The notes: generated by a model from the letters alone, not told the origin. DNA of 64,000 nucleotides from Metabacillus crassostreae (GCF_016908395.1 NZ_JAFBDU010000002.1:682001-746000); one strand, 5' to 3'; shown: positions 22,959 through 32,402, counted from the stretch's first letter. Made by a program: numbers and translations.

Positions 22959-23711
22959 TTATATTCCACCCGCTAGAACAACTTTTCCTTCTGGTAACGG
23001 TAAATTTTCTTCTTTTTCAACAGTGATCGCTACTGTATCCCAATTACCTTCTAACTCTTTTAATGAATAAGATAACGTTCCCTGACCAGATTCATTCGGT
23101 TCAAAAGCACCAGCAGGATAAGGCTGTTCTCCTTCAATCACCCAAACCTGATATACCTCTTCATCACTTAGCATAGGTAAATTGGATGCTTGTAGTAAAA
23201 GAGATTCTTCATTGTTAGTAGTTAAAAGTGAGACAATTGCAACAGCTTCGTTACTTTCATCAACAGGTAATAAAGTTACTTGTGAAGAAGGCTTTATTTC
23301 AGTTATCCCAGATTGAGTTTGTTGATTTTCTTTATTCTCATTATATAAATAGGCATTTGTTATAAGAGAAAGTATTAATGCTGCAGCAAGTGAAGGTAAT
23401 ACAAATCTTGGTATTTTTCGTTTATTTGGTTGAGTCATCCCTATTTGTTGAGTAATTCCACTTTCATTATGCTGAGGTACATCTTCTTTCTCTTCTTGGA
23501 AAATCTCATCAAATATTCGTGCTTTCATATCCTTTGGTACATCAACGGCTTCAGAAAGGTAAGGTAAATCTTCCGTTAAACTAGTTAGCTCTTCTAATTC
23601 AAGTTGACACTCTGCACAAGTCTGTAAATGGAGTTCAAAAAGTGCCATTTCCTCATCTGTAAGTGTTGAATTAAAATAGTCAATTAGCTCATAACACTTT
23701 TCGTTACTCAT
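22959..23711 (-). CDS. Membrane-anchored anti-sigma factor (zinc-finger plus RskA-type domain)
   Basis: A 250-residue protein. The N-terminus has the zinc anti-sigma motif with H-x3-C-x2-C (HLQTCAEC, about 28-35). One transmembrane helix (about 103-125, FVLPSLAAALILSLITNAYL) leads to an extracellular C-terminal domain (about 150-250), with EEVYQVWVIEGEQPYPAG and VAITVEKEENLPLPEG matching the RskA/anti-sigma-K domain. It overlaps the sigma gene by 8 bases, so the two are translationally coupled. It would bind and hold the ECF sigma factor until a surface signal leads to its cleavage. Confidence 0.88.
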   Translation of the reverse strand: MSNEKCYELIDYFNSTLTDEEMALFELHLQTCAECQLELEELTSLTEDLPYLSEAVDVPKDMKARIFDEIFQEEKEDVPQHNESGITQQIGMTQPNKRKIPRFVLPSLAAALILSLITNAYLYNENKENQQTQSGITEIKPSSQVTLLPVDESNEAVAIVSLLTTNNEESLLLQASNLPMLSDEEVYQVWVIEGEQPYPAGAFEPNESGQGTLSYSLKELEGNWDTVAITVEKEENLPLPEGKVVLAGGI

Positions 23712-24267
23712 GTGATGTCCCCCCTTCCTGATCTAACATTTTCCGTAAATGCTTTAATGCAATTCGAATTCTGCCCTTTACTGTTCCTAAAGGTAATTCA
23801 CATTGATTTGCGATCTTTTGTTGGCTCAAGCCCTTGAAATAAAAGAGATTAATTATTTGTTGTTGATCTTCCTTAAGGTTGCTCATTGCACGTTGTATGT
23901 TAATTTTTTGTTCATTCCATTCTATTTTTTCTTCAACTGAAGCTTCATCCTGAACAAGTGAATCTTTATCAATTATTTCTTCGTGAGTATGTCGTTTCCT
24001 TTTTCGTATCTCATCTATTGCTTTATTTCTTGTAATCGTTAATAGCCATGAAGAAAATTTACCTTTACTTTCCTCATAGACATTTGTACCATTCCAAAGC
24101 TTCAGAAAAACATCCTGTATAACTTCCTCTGTTAAAGAAGCATCATTTGTTAGACGATAAGCAAAGGAATAAAGTAGCTTTTCATAACGATCATACAAAG
24201 TTTCAAAAGCAATGCGATCTTTATTTATAGCTTTCCTATATAATGACGCATCATCATTTTGGATCAT
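23704..24267 (-). CDS. ECF RNA polymerase sigma factor
   Basis: A 187-residue group 4 sigma factor. Region 2 spans about 25-95 (FETLYDRYEKLLYSFAYRLT, DVFLKLWNG, WLLTITRNKAIDEIRKRKR). Region 4 spans about 130-180 (MSNLKEDQQQIINLFYFKGL, then LPLGTVKGRIRIALKHLRKM). No regions 1 or 3. AAAGGAGATTCAT precedes the ATG. It is co-transcribed with its anti-sigma gene. It shares an upstream promoter-like element with the surface protein gene, implying autoregulation and control of wall anchoring. Confidence 0.9.
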   Translation of the reverse strand: MIQNDDASLYRKAINKDRIAFETLYDRYEKLLYSFAYRLTNDASLTEEVIQDVFLKLWNGTNVYEESKGKFSSWLLTITRNKAIDEIRKRKRHTHEEIIDKDSLVQDEASVEEKIEWNEQKINIQRAMSNLKEDQQQIINLFYFKGLSQQKIANQCELPLGTVKGRIRIALKHLRKMLDQEGGTSHE

Positions 24268-24357
24268 ATGAATCTCCTTTATCTTAATATTTTCTCTAAG
24301 AATATCACATTACCAAAAGATGATAATAGATTTAACTGTTTTCTGGTTAATAAGTAT

Positions 24358-24382
24358 ACGAATTAAACGTTCATTTAGATCA
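24358..24382 (-). promoter_or_regulatory. Predicted autoregulatory promoter of the ECF sigma gene
   Basis: On the minus strand TGATCTAAATGAA, seven bases, then TTCGT: the same pattern and spacing as at 22621-22645. It lies about 90 bases before the sigma start and in the divergent region shared with katX. Confidence 0.65.
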
Positions 24383-24470
24383 TCCTAGAAAAAGAAACCA
24401 TCTGTATAATCTTTCCTATTTTAGTGAATAAATGTATCTGTTGATTTATTTTGAATAAGGAGGCAATACA

Positions 24471-26093
24471 TTGGACAAGGATCGATCTAATAATGAAGAA
24501 TTTGGAACATCTATTGAAGGTGTTGGTGACTCATTGGATAACCGGATGGGTAGTAATGAAAGTGATGACACATTAACTAATAGACAGGGACATCCAGTAA
24601 CAGACAATCAAAATGTGCGTACTGTTGGTAATCGTGGTCCTACAACATTAGAGAATTATGATTTTTTAGAAAAAATTAGTCATTTTGATCGTGAACGAAT
24701 TCCTGAACGCGTTGTACATGCTCGTGGTGCTGGTGCACATGGTTATTTCGAAGCTTATGGATCTTTTGGTGAAGAAGCTATCTCAAAATATACTCGTGCT
24801 AAGCTTTTCCAGGAAAAAGGTAAGCAGACTCCTGTATTTGTCCGTTTTTCTTCTGTGATCCATGGTGGTCACTCACCTGAAACTTTACGTGATCCACGTG
24901 GTTTTGCTGTTAAATTTTACACAGAAGACGGTAATTGGGACTTAGTTGGTAACAATCTGAAAATTTTCTTTATTCGTGATCCACTAAAATTTCCTGATCT
25001 TGTTCATGCATTTAAGCCTGATCCTGTAACAAATATACAAGATAGCGAAAGAATCTTTGACTTTATAAGTCAAACTCCTGAAGCAATGCATATGATAACA
25101 TTTCTATTCTCACCTTGGGGTATTCCAGCCAATTATCGTGAGATGCAGGGATCTGGTGTTAATACATACAAATGGGTTAATAAAGATGGAGAAGCTGTTC
25201 TTGTTAAGTATCACTTTGAACCAAAGCAAGGTATTAAAAACTTATTACAAAAAGAAGCTGATGAAATTCAAGGAAAGAATTTTAATCATGGTACACAGGA
25301 TTTGTATGAAGCAATTGAGCGCGGAGATTATCCTGAGTGGGAGATGTTTGTCCAAATTTTAAGTGATGATGATCATCCTGAACTTGATTTTGATCCATTA
25401 GATCCTACTAAAATCTGGCCAAAGGATCAGATACCTTGGGTACCTGTGGGTAAGATGGTATTAGATAAAAATCCAACGAATTATTTTGCTGAAGTAGAGC
25501 AAGCTGCTTTTGGTACTGGTGTATTAGTTGATGGCTTAGACTTCTCAGATGATAAGCTATTACAAGGAAGAACCTATTCTTATTCAGATACTCAGAGATA
25601 TCGTGTAGGTTCAAATTATCTGCAACTACCTATTAATTCACCGAAAAAACATGTGGCTACAAATCAACGTGATGGTCAAATGGAATATAAAGTAGATATG
25701 GGTAAACAACAAAATCCCCATGTAAATTATGAGCCATCAATTCTTGGTGGGCTAAAAGAAGCTAAACAAGATGGAAAAGATCATCAACCACATGTTGAAG
25801 GCAAACTAGTTCGTCAAAAAATCGATCGTGAAAATAACTTTAAACAAGCTGGTGAAACATACCGTGAATTCTCTGATTTAGAGCGTGACGAGCTGATTAT
25901 GAACATAGTTGAAAATTTAAAAAATTGCCAACAGGAAATCAAAGAAACAATGGTAGACATGTTCTACAAATGTGATGAAGATTACGGCAAAAGAGTAGAA
26001 CAAGGCCTTAAAAACGCAAAAATGACTGACACAAAAGCTGAATCAGCAGTACAACAAGCTGAAAATGAAGGTCACTCAACAGATTCTTATTAA
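24471..26093 (+). CDS. katX: Haem catalase (KatX/KatA-like)
   Basis: A 540-residue monofunctional catalase that breaks down hydrogen peroxide. H83 ([11 protein letters not shown]) and N161 ([12 protein letters not shown]) are the distal catalytic pair. Y371 in [17 protein letters not shown] is the proximal haem ligand. A hydrophilic extension of about 55 residues precedes the core. The size (KatX 547, KatA 483 in B. subtilis) and N-terminal extension favour the spore-type KatX; the name is a best guess. The start is TTG at 24471 after AAGGAGG. Single-gene unit ending in a large palindromic terminator. Confidence 0.88.
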   Translation: MDKDRSNNEEFGTSIEGVGDSLDNRMGSNESDDTLTNRQGHPVTDNQNVRTVGNRGPTTLENYDFLEKISHFDRERIPERVVHARGAGAHGYFEAYGSFGEEAISKYTRAKLFQEKGKQTPVFVRFSSVIHGGHSPETLRDPRGFAVKFYTEDGNWDLVGNNLKIFFIRDPLKFPDLVHAFKPDPVTNIQDSERIFDFISQTPEAMHMITFLFSPWGIPANYREMQGSGVNTYKWVNKDGEAVLVKYHFEPKQGIKNLLQKEADEIQGKNFNHGTQDLYEAIERGDYPEWEMFVQILSDDDHPELDFDPLDPTKIWPKDQIPWVPVGKMVLDKNPTNYFAEVEQAAFGTGVLVDGLDFSDDKLLQGRTYSYSDTQRYRVGSNYLQLPINSPKKHVATNQRDGQMEYKVDMGKQQNPHVNYEPSILGGLKEAKQDGKDHQPHVEGKLVRQKIDRENNFKQAGETYREFSDLERDELIMNIVENLKNCQQEIKETMVDMFYKCDEDYGKRVEQGLKNAKMTDTKAESAVQQAENEGHSTDSY

Positions 26094-26098
26094 ACAAA

Positions 26099-26140
26099 GG
26101 GTCAGTCCCTCACCACTTTAAAGTGGTGAGGGACTGACCC
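26099..26140. terminator. 42-bp perfect palindrome with GGGTCAG ends, after katX
   Basis: GGGTCAGTCCCTCACCACTTT (26099 onward) is followed directly by its complement ending at 26140. It lies between convergent katX and an oxidoreductase gene and would stop transcription from both sides. A related GGGGTCTGACCCC-core hairpin is at 31026-31089. Confidence 0.8.
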
Positions 26141-26145
26141 CAATT

Positions 26146-27129
26146 TTATTTATCTGCTGGATAATGCAACCCAATTTGCTTTCGAGTTGTTTCTAGTATA
26201 TTTGCTGTTATAAGTGTGTTTTTATGTGAATTTTGTTTTGATTGCAGTTTTTTAGCTTTGATGAGCTCTATAAATTCTTGTGCTTCATAATACATGCTTT
26301 CAGAATCCTGGTCTCTTGAAATATCTTCAATTGTTCCATCTTTATAATGAATTTTGACACTTTCAGGAGTATGTATTTTATCAATTATGATACTTCCGTC
26401 TTCTCCTTGAATTTCAGAAGGAACATACGAATTTGTAATTTTTGAATACATAATGATTGCGTCCATTTCTTCATATGTAAGCAATATACTACCTTCACCA
26501 TCAACACCTGATTCAAGCATATAGCTTGATGCCTGAATTTCTTTAGGCTCGCCAAACAATGTAACAGCTGGGTAGACACAGTATATACCAATATCCATTA
26601 ATGAGCCGTTTGAAAACTCCGGTTTAAAAGCATTCAATACAGTTCCTTGCTTATATTTATCATAGCGAGAAGAATATTGACAATAGCTTGCAAAGTAGCG
26701 TCTTATCTTCCCTATTTTATGAAGATTTTCTTGAATTGCTAGGAAATTAGGCAACAACGTAGACTTAATAGCTTCCATTAACACAACTGAATTTTCTTCA
26801 GCAATCTTAATCATTTCTTTTACTTCTTTTGTATTAGAAGCAATCGGTTTTTCGCAAATCACATGCTTTCCATTTTTCATGCATAAAATTGCCTGTGAAG
26901 CATGAAGTGAATTTGGACTTGCAAGATAAACCGCATCAAATTCATTACTTTTAACAAACTCATCTAAATCTGTATATGTAAGTTGTACATCATATTTATT
27001 TGCAAACTCTTCTGCTTTATCACTCGTTCTTGAATAAACAGCAGTAAGTTCAAAATCTTCAAGCTTACCTGCTGCACTTAAGAAACTTTCTGTAATCCAG
27101 TTCGTCCCAATCACACCAAAACGGATCAT
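26146..27129 (-). CDS. Gfo/Idh/MocA-family NAD(P)-dependent oxidoreductase
   Basis: A 327-residue enzyme. The N-terminal Rossmann motif is MIRFGVIGTNWITESFL; the family's EKP motif is in VICEKPIASN (about 90-99). The C-terminal alpha/beta domain (about 125-300) binds the sugar-like substrate. AGTAGGAGGTTTAAT precedes the ATG. It resembles the small-sugar or sugar-acid dehydrogenases of bacilli (YulF/YrbE type); the substrate is unknown and there is no catabolic operon around it. Confidence 0.85.
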   Translation of the reverse strand: MIRFGVIGTNWITESFLSAAGKLEDFELTAVYSRTSDKAEEFANKYDVQLTYTDLDEFVKSNEFDAVYLASPNSLHASQAILCMKNGKHVICEKPIASNTKEVKEMIKIAEENSVVLMEAIKSTLLPNFLAIQENLHKIGKIRRYFASYCQYSSRYDKYKQGTVLNAFKPEFSNGSLMDIGIYCVYPAVTLFGEPKEIQASSYMLESGVDGEGSILLTYEEMDAIIMYSKITNSYVPSEIQGEDGSIIIDKIHTPESVKIHYKDGTIEDISRDQDSESMYYEAQEFIELIKAKKLQSKQNSHKNTLITANILETTRKQIGLHYPADK

Positions 27130-27223
27130 ATATTAAACCTCCTACTTAGTACTTGTTTCTTAGCAAGTATATCTTTTTTTCATTGAAATCAAAAGTCATC
27201 AATAAAAATCACTAAAACATTTC

Positions 27224-27391
27224 AGGCTGTTTTCGTAAACTTTGATGCTATTAGTAACGTAAAGGAAACAGCATTGTATAAAGATTAGTGGCATCTTTTC
27301 TTATTTAATTAGAAAGTTATATTTATTTAAATAACTTTTTTTAAAAACATGAAATTAGTTTCATTAGCAATAATCTTTCAGAAAAGAGCCT
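27224..27391 (-). repeat. MITE-like dispersed repeat, copy 2 (inverted orientation)
   Basis: On the minus strand it begins AGGCTCTTTTCTGAAAGATT (27391 downward), contains GAAAAGATGCCACTAATC and ends AACAGCCT. The terminal inverted repeats AGGCTCTTTTCTGAAAGATT and AGGCTGTTTTCGTAAACTTT are the clearest of the four copies. 168 bp; no coding capacity. It fills most of the 377-bp gap before the HAD gene. Confidence 0.75.
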
Positions 27392-27506
27392 TAATTAATT
27401 CATTTTTCTCAATAAATTTTTAAAAATATGTCATAATAGATAATTAAGTTCTTCATTTCTTACATACATAAAAACAATTCAAATGAAATATAAAGGAGAA
27501 ACTAAA

Positions 27507-28364
27507 ATGAAAAAATTAATCGCCATTGATCTTGACGGGACCCTTTTATCTTCAAACATTGATATTTCAAAGGAAAATATTGAAGCAATACAAGCAGCAC
27601 AAGAAGCTGGACATATTGTCATGATTTGCTCAGGACGTGCTCCTGAAGATATTAAAACAGTGATTGGTCAAACTCCACTTCAATGCCCAGTTGGTGGAAG
27701 CAACGGGACAATGGTCATTGCAGATGGAAAGTTATTAAGTGAAGTTTCAATCAACAAAGAAACTGCAAAACATGTTGCAACGACGTTAAATGAAAATAAA
27801 TTCCCTTTTAAAGTATATACAAATAAAGGGATATATGTGGCTTCAACATGGTCTGAACGTATGTTAGTCTTCTTAGAAAAAAATCCTGATATTGCCTCAG
27901 GACTAACAGAAAAAGAATATAAATTTATGACAGAGCAACCAAAAGAAACCGACACTATTAAGATATTTACCACAATAGATGATGTACTTAACAACCAGGA
28001 TTTATCTATCCAGAAATTCTTTGTTCCTACACTTTCAGGAAAAGATGAATTAATCGCAAAACTTAAGGATACTGAAAATATCTCAATCACAACTTCTGGT
28101 CCATTCAACATTGAAATTATGGATACAAACGGTCATAAAGGAAACGGTGTTAAAGTAATGGCCGAATACTTCAATATCCCAATTGAAGATACAGTGGCAA
28201 TTGGTGATAACTTTAATGATGTTCCAATGCTTGAGGTTGCAGGCCTTTCAGTTGCTATGGGAAATGCAGATCCAACAGTAAAGAAAATGGCAGATGTTGT
28301 AACATTAACAAATAATGAAAATGGTGTTGCTCACGCTATTAACAAATATGTTCTAACTCAGTAA
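27507..28364 (+). CDS. Cof-type HAD hydrolase (IIB subfamily)
   Basis: A 285-residue phosphatase. Motif I is IAIDLDGTLLSS (residues 5-16). Motif II is ICSGRAPEDI. A large alpha/beta C2 cap (about 85-195) is followed by motif III K214 in the HKGNGVKVM block and motif IV AIGDNFNDVPMLEVAG. This is the Cof/YbdA layout of flavin, sugar-phosphate and PLP phosphatases. ATG 27507 has AAAGGAG upstream; an earlier in-frame ATG at 27483 does not. The terminator is shared with the convergent diguanylate cyclase. Confidence 0.87.
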   Translation: MKKLIAIDLDGTLLSSNIDISKENIEAIQAAQEAGHIVMICSGRAPEDIKTVIGQTPLQCPVGGSNGTMVIADGKLLSEVSINKETAKHVATTLNENKFPFKVYTNKGIYVASTWSERMLVFLEKNPDIASGLTEKEYKFMTEQPKETDTIKIFTTIDDVLNNQDLSIQKFFVPTLSGKDELIAKLKDTENISITTSGPFNIEIMDTNGHKGNGVKVMAEYFNIPIEDTVAIGDNFNDVPMLEVAGLSVAMGNADPTVKKMADVVTLTNNENGVAHAINKYVLTQ

Positions 28365-28374
28365 TTATTAAGCT

Positions 28375-28446
28375 AAAAAAAACGACCTTAAAGTAATTAG
28401 AATCCCATTAATAGGATTCTGTCTACTCTACGCAGGTCGTTTTTTT
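28375..28446. terminator. Bidirectional terminator between the Cof and diguanylate cyclase genes
   Basis: AACGACCT (28381-28388) pairs with AGGTCGTT (28434-28441), with an inner stem AGAATCC/GGATTCT. A-run on the left, T-run on the right. Confidence 0.8.
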
Positions 28447-29519
28447 GTTGCTATAGACACTTTATTTCTTCCACTTTTCTTTGATAGATATAAAGCTTCA
28501 TCCGCAAGCTCCACTAATTCATTACCATTATTTGAAATCGAAGGGAAATGTGAAATACCAATCGAGATTGTTACAAATATCACTTTCCCATTAGTAAGCT
28601 TAAAAGGATGTAATTCAACTGTTCTACGAATTCGTTCAGCAATTTCTTGTGCTTTCGTTAATGAACTACTAGGCAGGATAATACTGAACTCCTCACCGCC
28701 TTTACGATAACAGCTGTCTATCGGTCTTACATGACTTACCATAATATTGCTAATTTGCTTTAATACTTCATCCCCTTCGTTATGACCATATGTATCATTT
28801 ACCTTCTTAAAGTGGTCAATATCTAAGTATAAAAGTGAATGTTCCTTTACATGTTCATCTTCATATATTGACATTAGCTTCTCATTAAAATAGCGAACAT
28901 TCCTTAAACCAGTTAAAAAGTCTTTTGTCGATTGTGCCTTATAATGTTGAAATAACTTGTGCGTTTTCCGTAAATGTTCAGAAAAATAATATCCTATCAA
29001 TCCACCAACAATAGAAAGTATCCAGAAAATCGGTACCAAAGTTTTTAACACATTCCACTCAGGTACTAAATAACTGATAACAAACGAAAAGATAATATTT
29101 GCATAAATTAACATCCAAAAAACCTTAGACACTCTTTTCATCTTAAGATTTCGTATAAAATAGAAGCCAACTGTTACAGCTACTACATATAAAAGTGCAA
29201 CAATAGAAGATAAATTAAAGCCAATAAAAAAACGAGCAATAATAATAACAATTGCACTAACAATAGCAGGAATGGTACCACTGTATATCATTGAAAGTAA
29301 AATAGGAACATGTCGCAAATCGACAATTGTATCTGGTGTTACTTGAATAGAAAATAGCATTAAAATAACACCTAATATACCACTTGCCACTCCCCCTGCT
29401 ATCCTCCTAGTAATGGGTGTTAAGCTCCGAAAGATTTTCCTATCAATTAACTGACTATAAACAAAAACTAGTGCTACTAGGATATTAATATTAATAAATA
29501 AATCTCGAACAATATGCAT
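28428..29519 (-). CDS. dgcK: Membrane diguanylate cyclase with 5TM-LytS sensor (DgcK-like)
   Basis: A 363-residue enzyme that makes cyclic di-GMP. Residues about 1-185 are hydrophobic helices of the 5TM-5TMR LYT type. The GGDEF domain follows (about 195-360), with active-site GGEEF in CYRKGGEEFSIIL and an inhibitory site RPID five residues before it, so product feedback is likely. B. subtilis DgcK (YhcK, 359 residues) has the same build. AGGATGA precedes the ATG. Single-gene unit. Confidence 0.87.
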   Translation of the reverse strand: MHIVRDLFININILVALVFVYSQLIDRKIFRSLTPITRRIAGGVASGILGVILMLFSIQVTPDTIVDLRHVPILLSMIYSGTIPAIVSAIVIIIARFFIGFNLSSIVALLYVVAVTVGFYFIRNLKMKRVSKVFWMLIYANIIFSFVISYLVPEWNVLKTLVPIFWILSIVGGLIGYYFSEHLRKTHKLFQHYKAQSTKDFLTGLRNVRYFNEKLMSIYEDEHVKEHSLLYLDIDHFKKVNDTYGHNEGDEVLKQISNIMVSHVRPIDSCYRKGGEEFSIILPSSSLTKAQEIAERIRRTVELHPFKLTNGKVIFVTISIGISHFPSISNNGNELVELADEALYLSKKSGRNKVSIATKKRPA

Positions 29520-29705
29520 TTTACTTCATCCTAATTTACGATATTTTATAGTACTATTTTATCATGATATATATACCATTTTATAGATGGTTATGTAGAA
29601 AACAGGACAATTTTATTTACATTACTATGTGATTGTAATAAATAAACGATATTTTTAAAATGCTACTTTATATACACTAACTGAAATGGGTATTTAAACA
29701 AAAAA

Positions 29706-29744
29706 CAAAGAGACACGAGCTAATAATAGACGCGTGCCTCTTTG
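29706..29744 (-). terminator. Terminator of the 171-residue gene
   Basis: CAAAGAGACACG pairs with CGTGCCTCTTTG (one mismatch); the minus strand continues TTTTTGTTT. Confidence 0.7.
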
Positions 29745-29749
29745 TGCCT

Positions 29750-30265
29750 TTATTCATTTAGAATATGAAGGTAATGCTGTAGTGTCTTTAATTGTTCCTT
29801 TTCTGTTGCTTTTGGTGTATAGTCACTGTTAGTTTTCTGAACGATGTTATTATATAATCCTTGAAGCTTAACTTGCTGATCAGCCATTTTAAAATGCACA
29901 TACTTTGTATTGGCATCCTTCATCCTAAGAGCAGAGGTAAAGTTATTACTAGCCATTGACATGGAGGTTGATCTTGCTTCTAAGGCTATATGTTTCTCTT
30001 GTTCTGATAAATTATGATAAACAAACTTTTCTTGATTAATAGGAATTTGTGCCAAATGAACAGGACTATGCTGTTGTGGATCAATAAGAGCTAACATTAC
30101 TCGTACATGATCTCTCATAATAGTAATTGAAGTATAAAGAACCTGTTTTAATGCTGGATTCTGTATCACTAAATAATCTCTTTTCAATTTATTAATTATT
30201 CCTTCATGTGCAGCAAGATGCTCTGCCATCAAACCTAAATCTGAAGCTGGTAACCTCAAAACCAT
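29750..30265 (-). CDS. Uncharacterised helical protein, possibly spore-coat/ferritin-like
   Basis: A 171-residue, almost fully helical protein. LGLMAEHLAAHEGIINKLKR and LKQVLYTSITIMRDHVRVML, with repeated His and Glu, recall the CotF/DUF3231-type helical bundles of Bacillus spores. No signal peptide or membrane helix. GAGGAGGGGGAT precedes the ATG. The family call rests on helical pattern and genus context only. Confidence 0.5.
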   Translation of the reverse strand: MVLRLPASDLGLMAEHLAAHEGIINKLKRDYLVIQNPALKQVLYTSITIMRDHVRVMLALIDPQQHSPVHLAQIPINQEKFVYHNLSEQEKHIALEARSTSMSMASNNFTSALRMKDANTKYVHFKMADQQVKLQGLYNNIVQKTNSDYTPKATEKEQLKTLQHYLHILNE

Positions 30266-30375
30266 ATCCCCCTCCTCATAATCGCATTTTCTAGATTATA
30301 TGAGAAACAAGTTTGATTTAAGAACAAGGTTAGTTACTAATTAAGATTTTCAATAGGATCATTTTAAATAAAAAA

Positions 30376-30421
30376 ACTAAGTTACAATTAACCTGATAAT
30401 TTATAGGTTCATTAACTTAGT
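30376..30421 (-). terminator. Terminator of the lipoprotein gene
   Basis: ACTAAGTTA pairs with TAACTTAGT, with an inner AACCT/AGGTT stem; the minus strand continues TTTTTTTATTT. Confidence 0.7.
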
Positions 30422-30445
30422 CGTTTATTCCTCATTTAATTTTTT

Positions 30446-30955
30446 CTAGACTTCTGGAGTAGGAGTAGGCGTTGAATATCCTTCTTTATACATTTCATCA
30501 ATTTTCGAACGAATATCTTTTACTGATTTTCCTTCTTGAAAATCAACTATAGATTGAGCTGCAATTTCTAAACACACTCCACATTTTGTTCCATGATCAT
30601 CCCAAATAATATTTCCGTCCTCTTTATTTTCAAACACAAAGCAATCATAACTACTTTTATGATTTGCACTCTCACCACAGCCACAATAACAAGGGATTTT
30701 TTCTAAAAGATCTTTATGCTGAGAAGCTGCTTGATAAATAACTTGCATGTTTTCAGGTTTGTCATTTAAAAAAGTTGGTAAAATATCTATTCCAGTCGTT
30801 TCTTCTCTAATATCATTTATCACATGATCCTGATGTTCAGCATGATCAGTATGCTCATTAGTATCATTAGAACCACTAGTGTTTGAACAGCCACTAACAA
30901 TAGCAACAGCTGTAAACACGACAATTACTTTTTTCTTGTAATTCACATCATTCAC
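30446..30955 (-). CDS. PCYCGC-motif lipoprotein
   Basis: A 169-residue lipoprotein. The signal ends in the lipobox VSGC (Cys 23), followed by a His/Asp/Glu-rich linker (HTDHAEHQDHV). PCYCGCGES (about 88-96) is the signature of the PCYCGC family, and further Cys pairs (YDCF; TKCGVC) could bind metal or haem. The role is unknown; it is anchored on the outer membrane face. A TP-rich tail ends it. The ribosome site is GAGGTGA. Confidence 0.85.
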   Translation of the reverse strand: MNDVNYKKKVIVVFTAVAIVSGCSNTSGSNDTNEHTDHAEHQDHVINDIREETTGIDILPTFLNDKPENMQVIYQAASQHKDLLEKIPCYCGCGESANHKSSYDCFVFENKEDGNIIWDDHGTKCGVCLEIAAQSIVDFQEGKSVKDIRSKIDEMYKEGYSTPTPTPEV

Positions 30956-31025
30956 CTCACTACAATTATTCTAAGCCCTACACTTCATAACCACAATACA
31001 TGTAACATAATTGCCATAATAAAAC

Positions 31026-31089
31026 AGGGATATCTCAACAATCTCAATTGGGGTCTGACCCCCAATTGAGATATGTGTGAGATATCCCT
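31026..31089. repeat. Large hairpin with GGGGTCTGACCCC core
   Basis: Outer arms AGGGATATCTCA/TGAGATATCCCT and inner arms ATCTCAATTGGGG/CCCCAATTGAGAT around GTCTGA. It lies between the wrbA and lipoprotein genes (both minus strand), so it can act as the wrbA terminator. The core matches a palindrome type seen across Bacillaceae and resembles the one at 26099-26140. Confidence 0.75.
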
Positions 31090-31129
31090 ATTATAAGTAT
31101 TAAATTGGTAATCTTTTAAAGTAAGTAAT

Positions 31130-31729
31130 TTATTTTAGTTTTTCTGCAATTGATATTGTTCGTTTGGCTTGATGTTTTACTGCAGCTTGAACATCTTCAA
31201 CCATTTCGCCGTCTTGATTAACTGACACACTTGTTCCGTAAGGATTTCCACCTGCAGCAAATGTAACTGGATCTGTGTATCCAGGTGCTGCAACAATAGC
31301 TCCCCAATGATACATTGTTGTATAAAGTGCTAATAAAGTCGATTCTTGACCACCATGTGGGTTTTGTGCTGAAGTCATAGCACTTACTGTCTTATTAACA
31401 AGTTTTCCATTAAACCATAACCCACCGGTAGTATCTAAGAATGCTTTCATTTGTGATGGCATATTACCAAACCTAGTTGGTACACTAAAAATAATTGCAT
31501 CTGCCCATTCCAAATCATCTAAAGTAACTTCTGGGACATCTTTTGTAGCTTCATAATGTGCTTTCCATGCAGGATTAGATTCAATAGCTTCTTGAGGTGC
31601 TGTTTCTGGTACCTTTAACAGCTTCACATCTGCACCAGCTTCTTTTCCACCAGCCTCTGCCCATTGAGCTAGCTGATAATTAGTACCTGTGGAGCTGTAA
31701 TAAATAACGGCTAATTTAACTTTCGTCAT
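31130..31729 (-). CDS. wrbA: NAD(P)H:quinone oxidoreductase, WrbA family
   Basis: A 199-residue flavodoxin-fold enzyme. YYSSTGTNYQLAQWAEAG binds the FMN phosphate. SVPTRFGNMPSQMKAFLDTTGGLW and the MTSAQNPHGGQESTLLALY stretch are WrbA signatures. It reduces quinones by two electrons and protects against redox cycling. AAGGAGATATAAATTC precedes the ATG. It is divergent from the marR-azoR pair, consistent with a joint electrophile-defence role, but the operator seen near azoR is not present in this gap. Confidence 0.9.
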   Translation of the reverse strand: MTKVKLAVIYYSSTGTNYQLAQWAEAGGKEAGADVKLLKVPETAPQEAIESNPAWKAHYEATKDVPEVTLDDLEWADAIIFSVPTRFGNMPSQMKAFLDTTGGLWFNGKLVNKTVSAMTSAQNPHGGQESTLLALYTTMYHWGAIVAAPGYTDPVTFAAGGNPYGTSVSVNQDGEMVEDVQAAVKHQAKRTISIAEKLK

Positions 31730-31976
31730 GAATTTATATCTCCTTTTTTAAAAGTTTTCATTCCTTCCCTACTACTTAAACTTTACCCATTTTAAGTATT
31801 GTTAAATCATATATCTCAGTTTTAAATTATAGTAATTCAAATCTTATTGTTAATCTTTTTGGAAAATAGATATAATAAGGAATAATTGAATGTAATAAAT
31901 CTTTACCATAAACCTACAATTATTTATATTAAGCTGATGTTTAAATAAAATTCCTTATAATAAACGGAGGGCTATA

Positions 31977-32402
31977 ATGAAACTCTCTATGGACGATTAT
32001 ATAAGTATATTCATTCATAAAACAGATCTTACTTTAACAAGTTATGTAAAAAATAAATTAGCTCCTTTTAATCTTGCTCCAGAACAAAATCTGATTATGA
32101 TGCTTCTCTGGGAAAAGGATGGAATGACACAAAACGAGGTAGCTGAGATGCTTGTTAAGGATAAAACAAACATTGCTCGAATGGTCTCTAATTTAGAAAG
32201 TAAGGGATTTATAAAAAGAATTATTAGCCAAAGTGATCGTCGCTCTTTACAGTTGCACCTAACTGATAAAGGAAAAGAGCTCGGAGCTACTATAACACCC
32301 ATTACTGAGGATTTTAATAAATTGGTATGCCAGGGTGTTTCAAAAGAAGAAATATGTGAATTAAAAAGGATTCTAACTAAAATGCGTGATAATGTATTAT
32401 AA
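31977..32402 (+). CDS. MarR-family transcriptional regulator
   Basis: A 141-residue winged-helix repressor. LAPEQNLIMMLLWEKDGMTQ, NEVAEMLVKDKTNIARMVSN and the wing IKRIISQSDRRSLQLHLTDKG are typical. No conserved Cys near the N-terminus as in thiol-sensing YodB/OhrR. CGGAGGGCTATA precedes the ATG. It lies upstream of azoR, with two palindromes between, so it likely controls azoR and possibly other sites with TAGTTG/CAACTA arms (36852, 38619). Confidence 0.88.
   Translation: MKLSMDDYISIFIHKTDLTLTSYVKNKLAPFNLAPEQNLIMMLLWEKDGMTQNEVAEMLVKDKTNIARMVSNLESKGFIKRIISQSDRRSLQLHLTDKGKELGATITPITEDFNKLVCQGVSKEEICELKRILTKMRDNVL

Noticed and set aside
22744-24267. Sigma/anti-sigma pair as control of katX
   Set aside because: The shared promoter pattern points to the minus strand only; no copy of the pattern faces katX.
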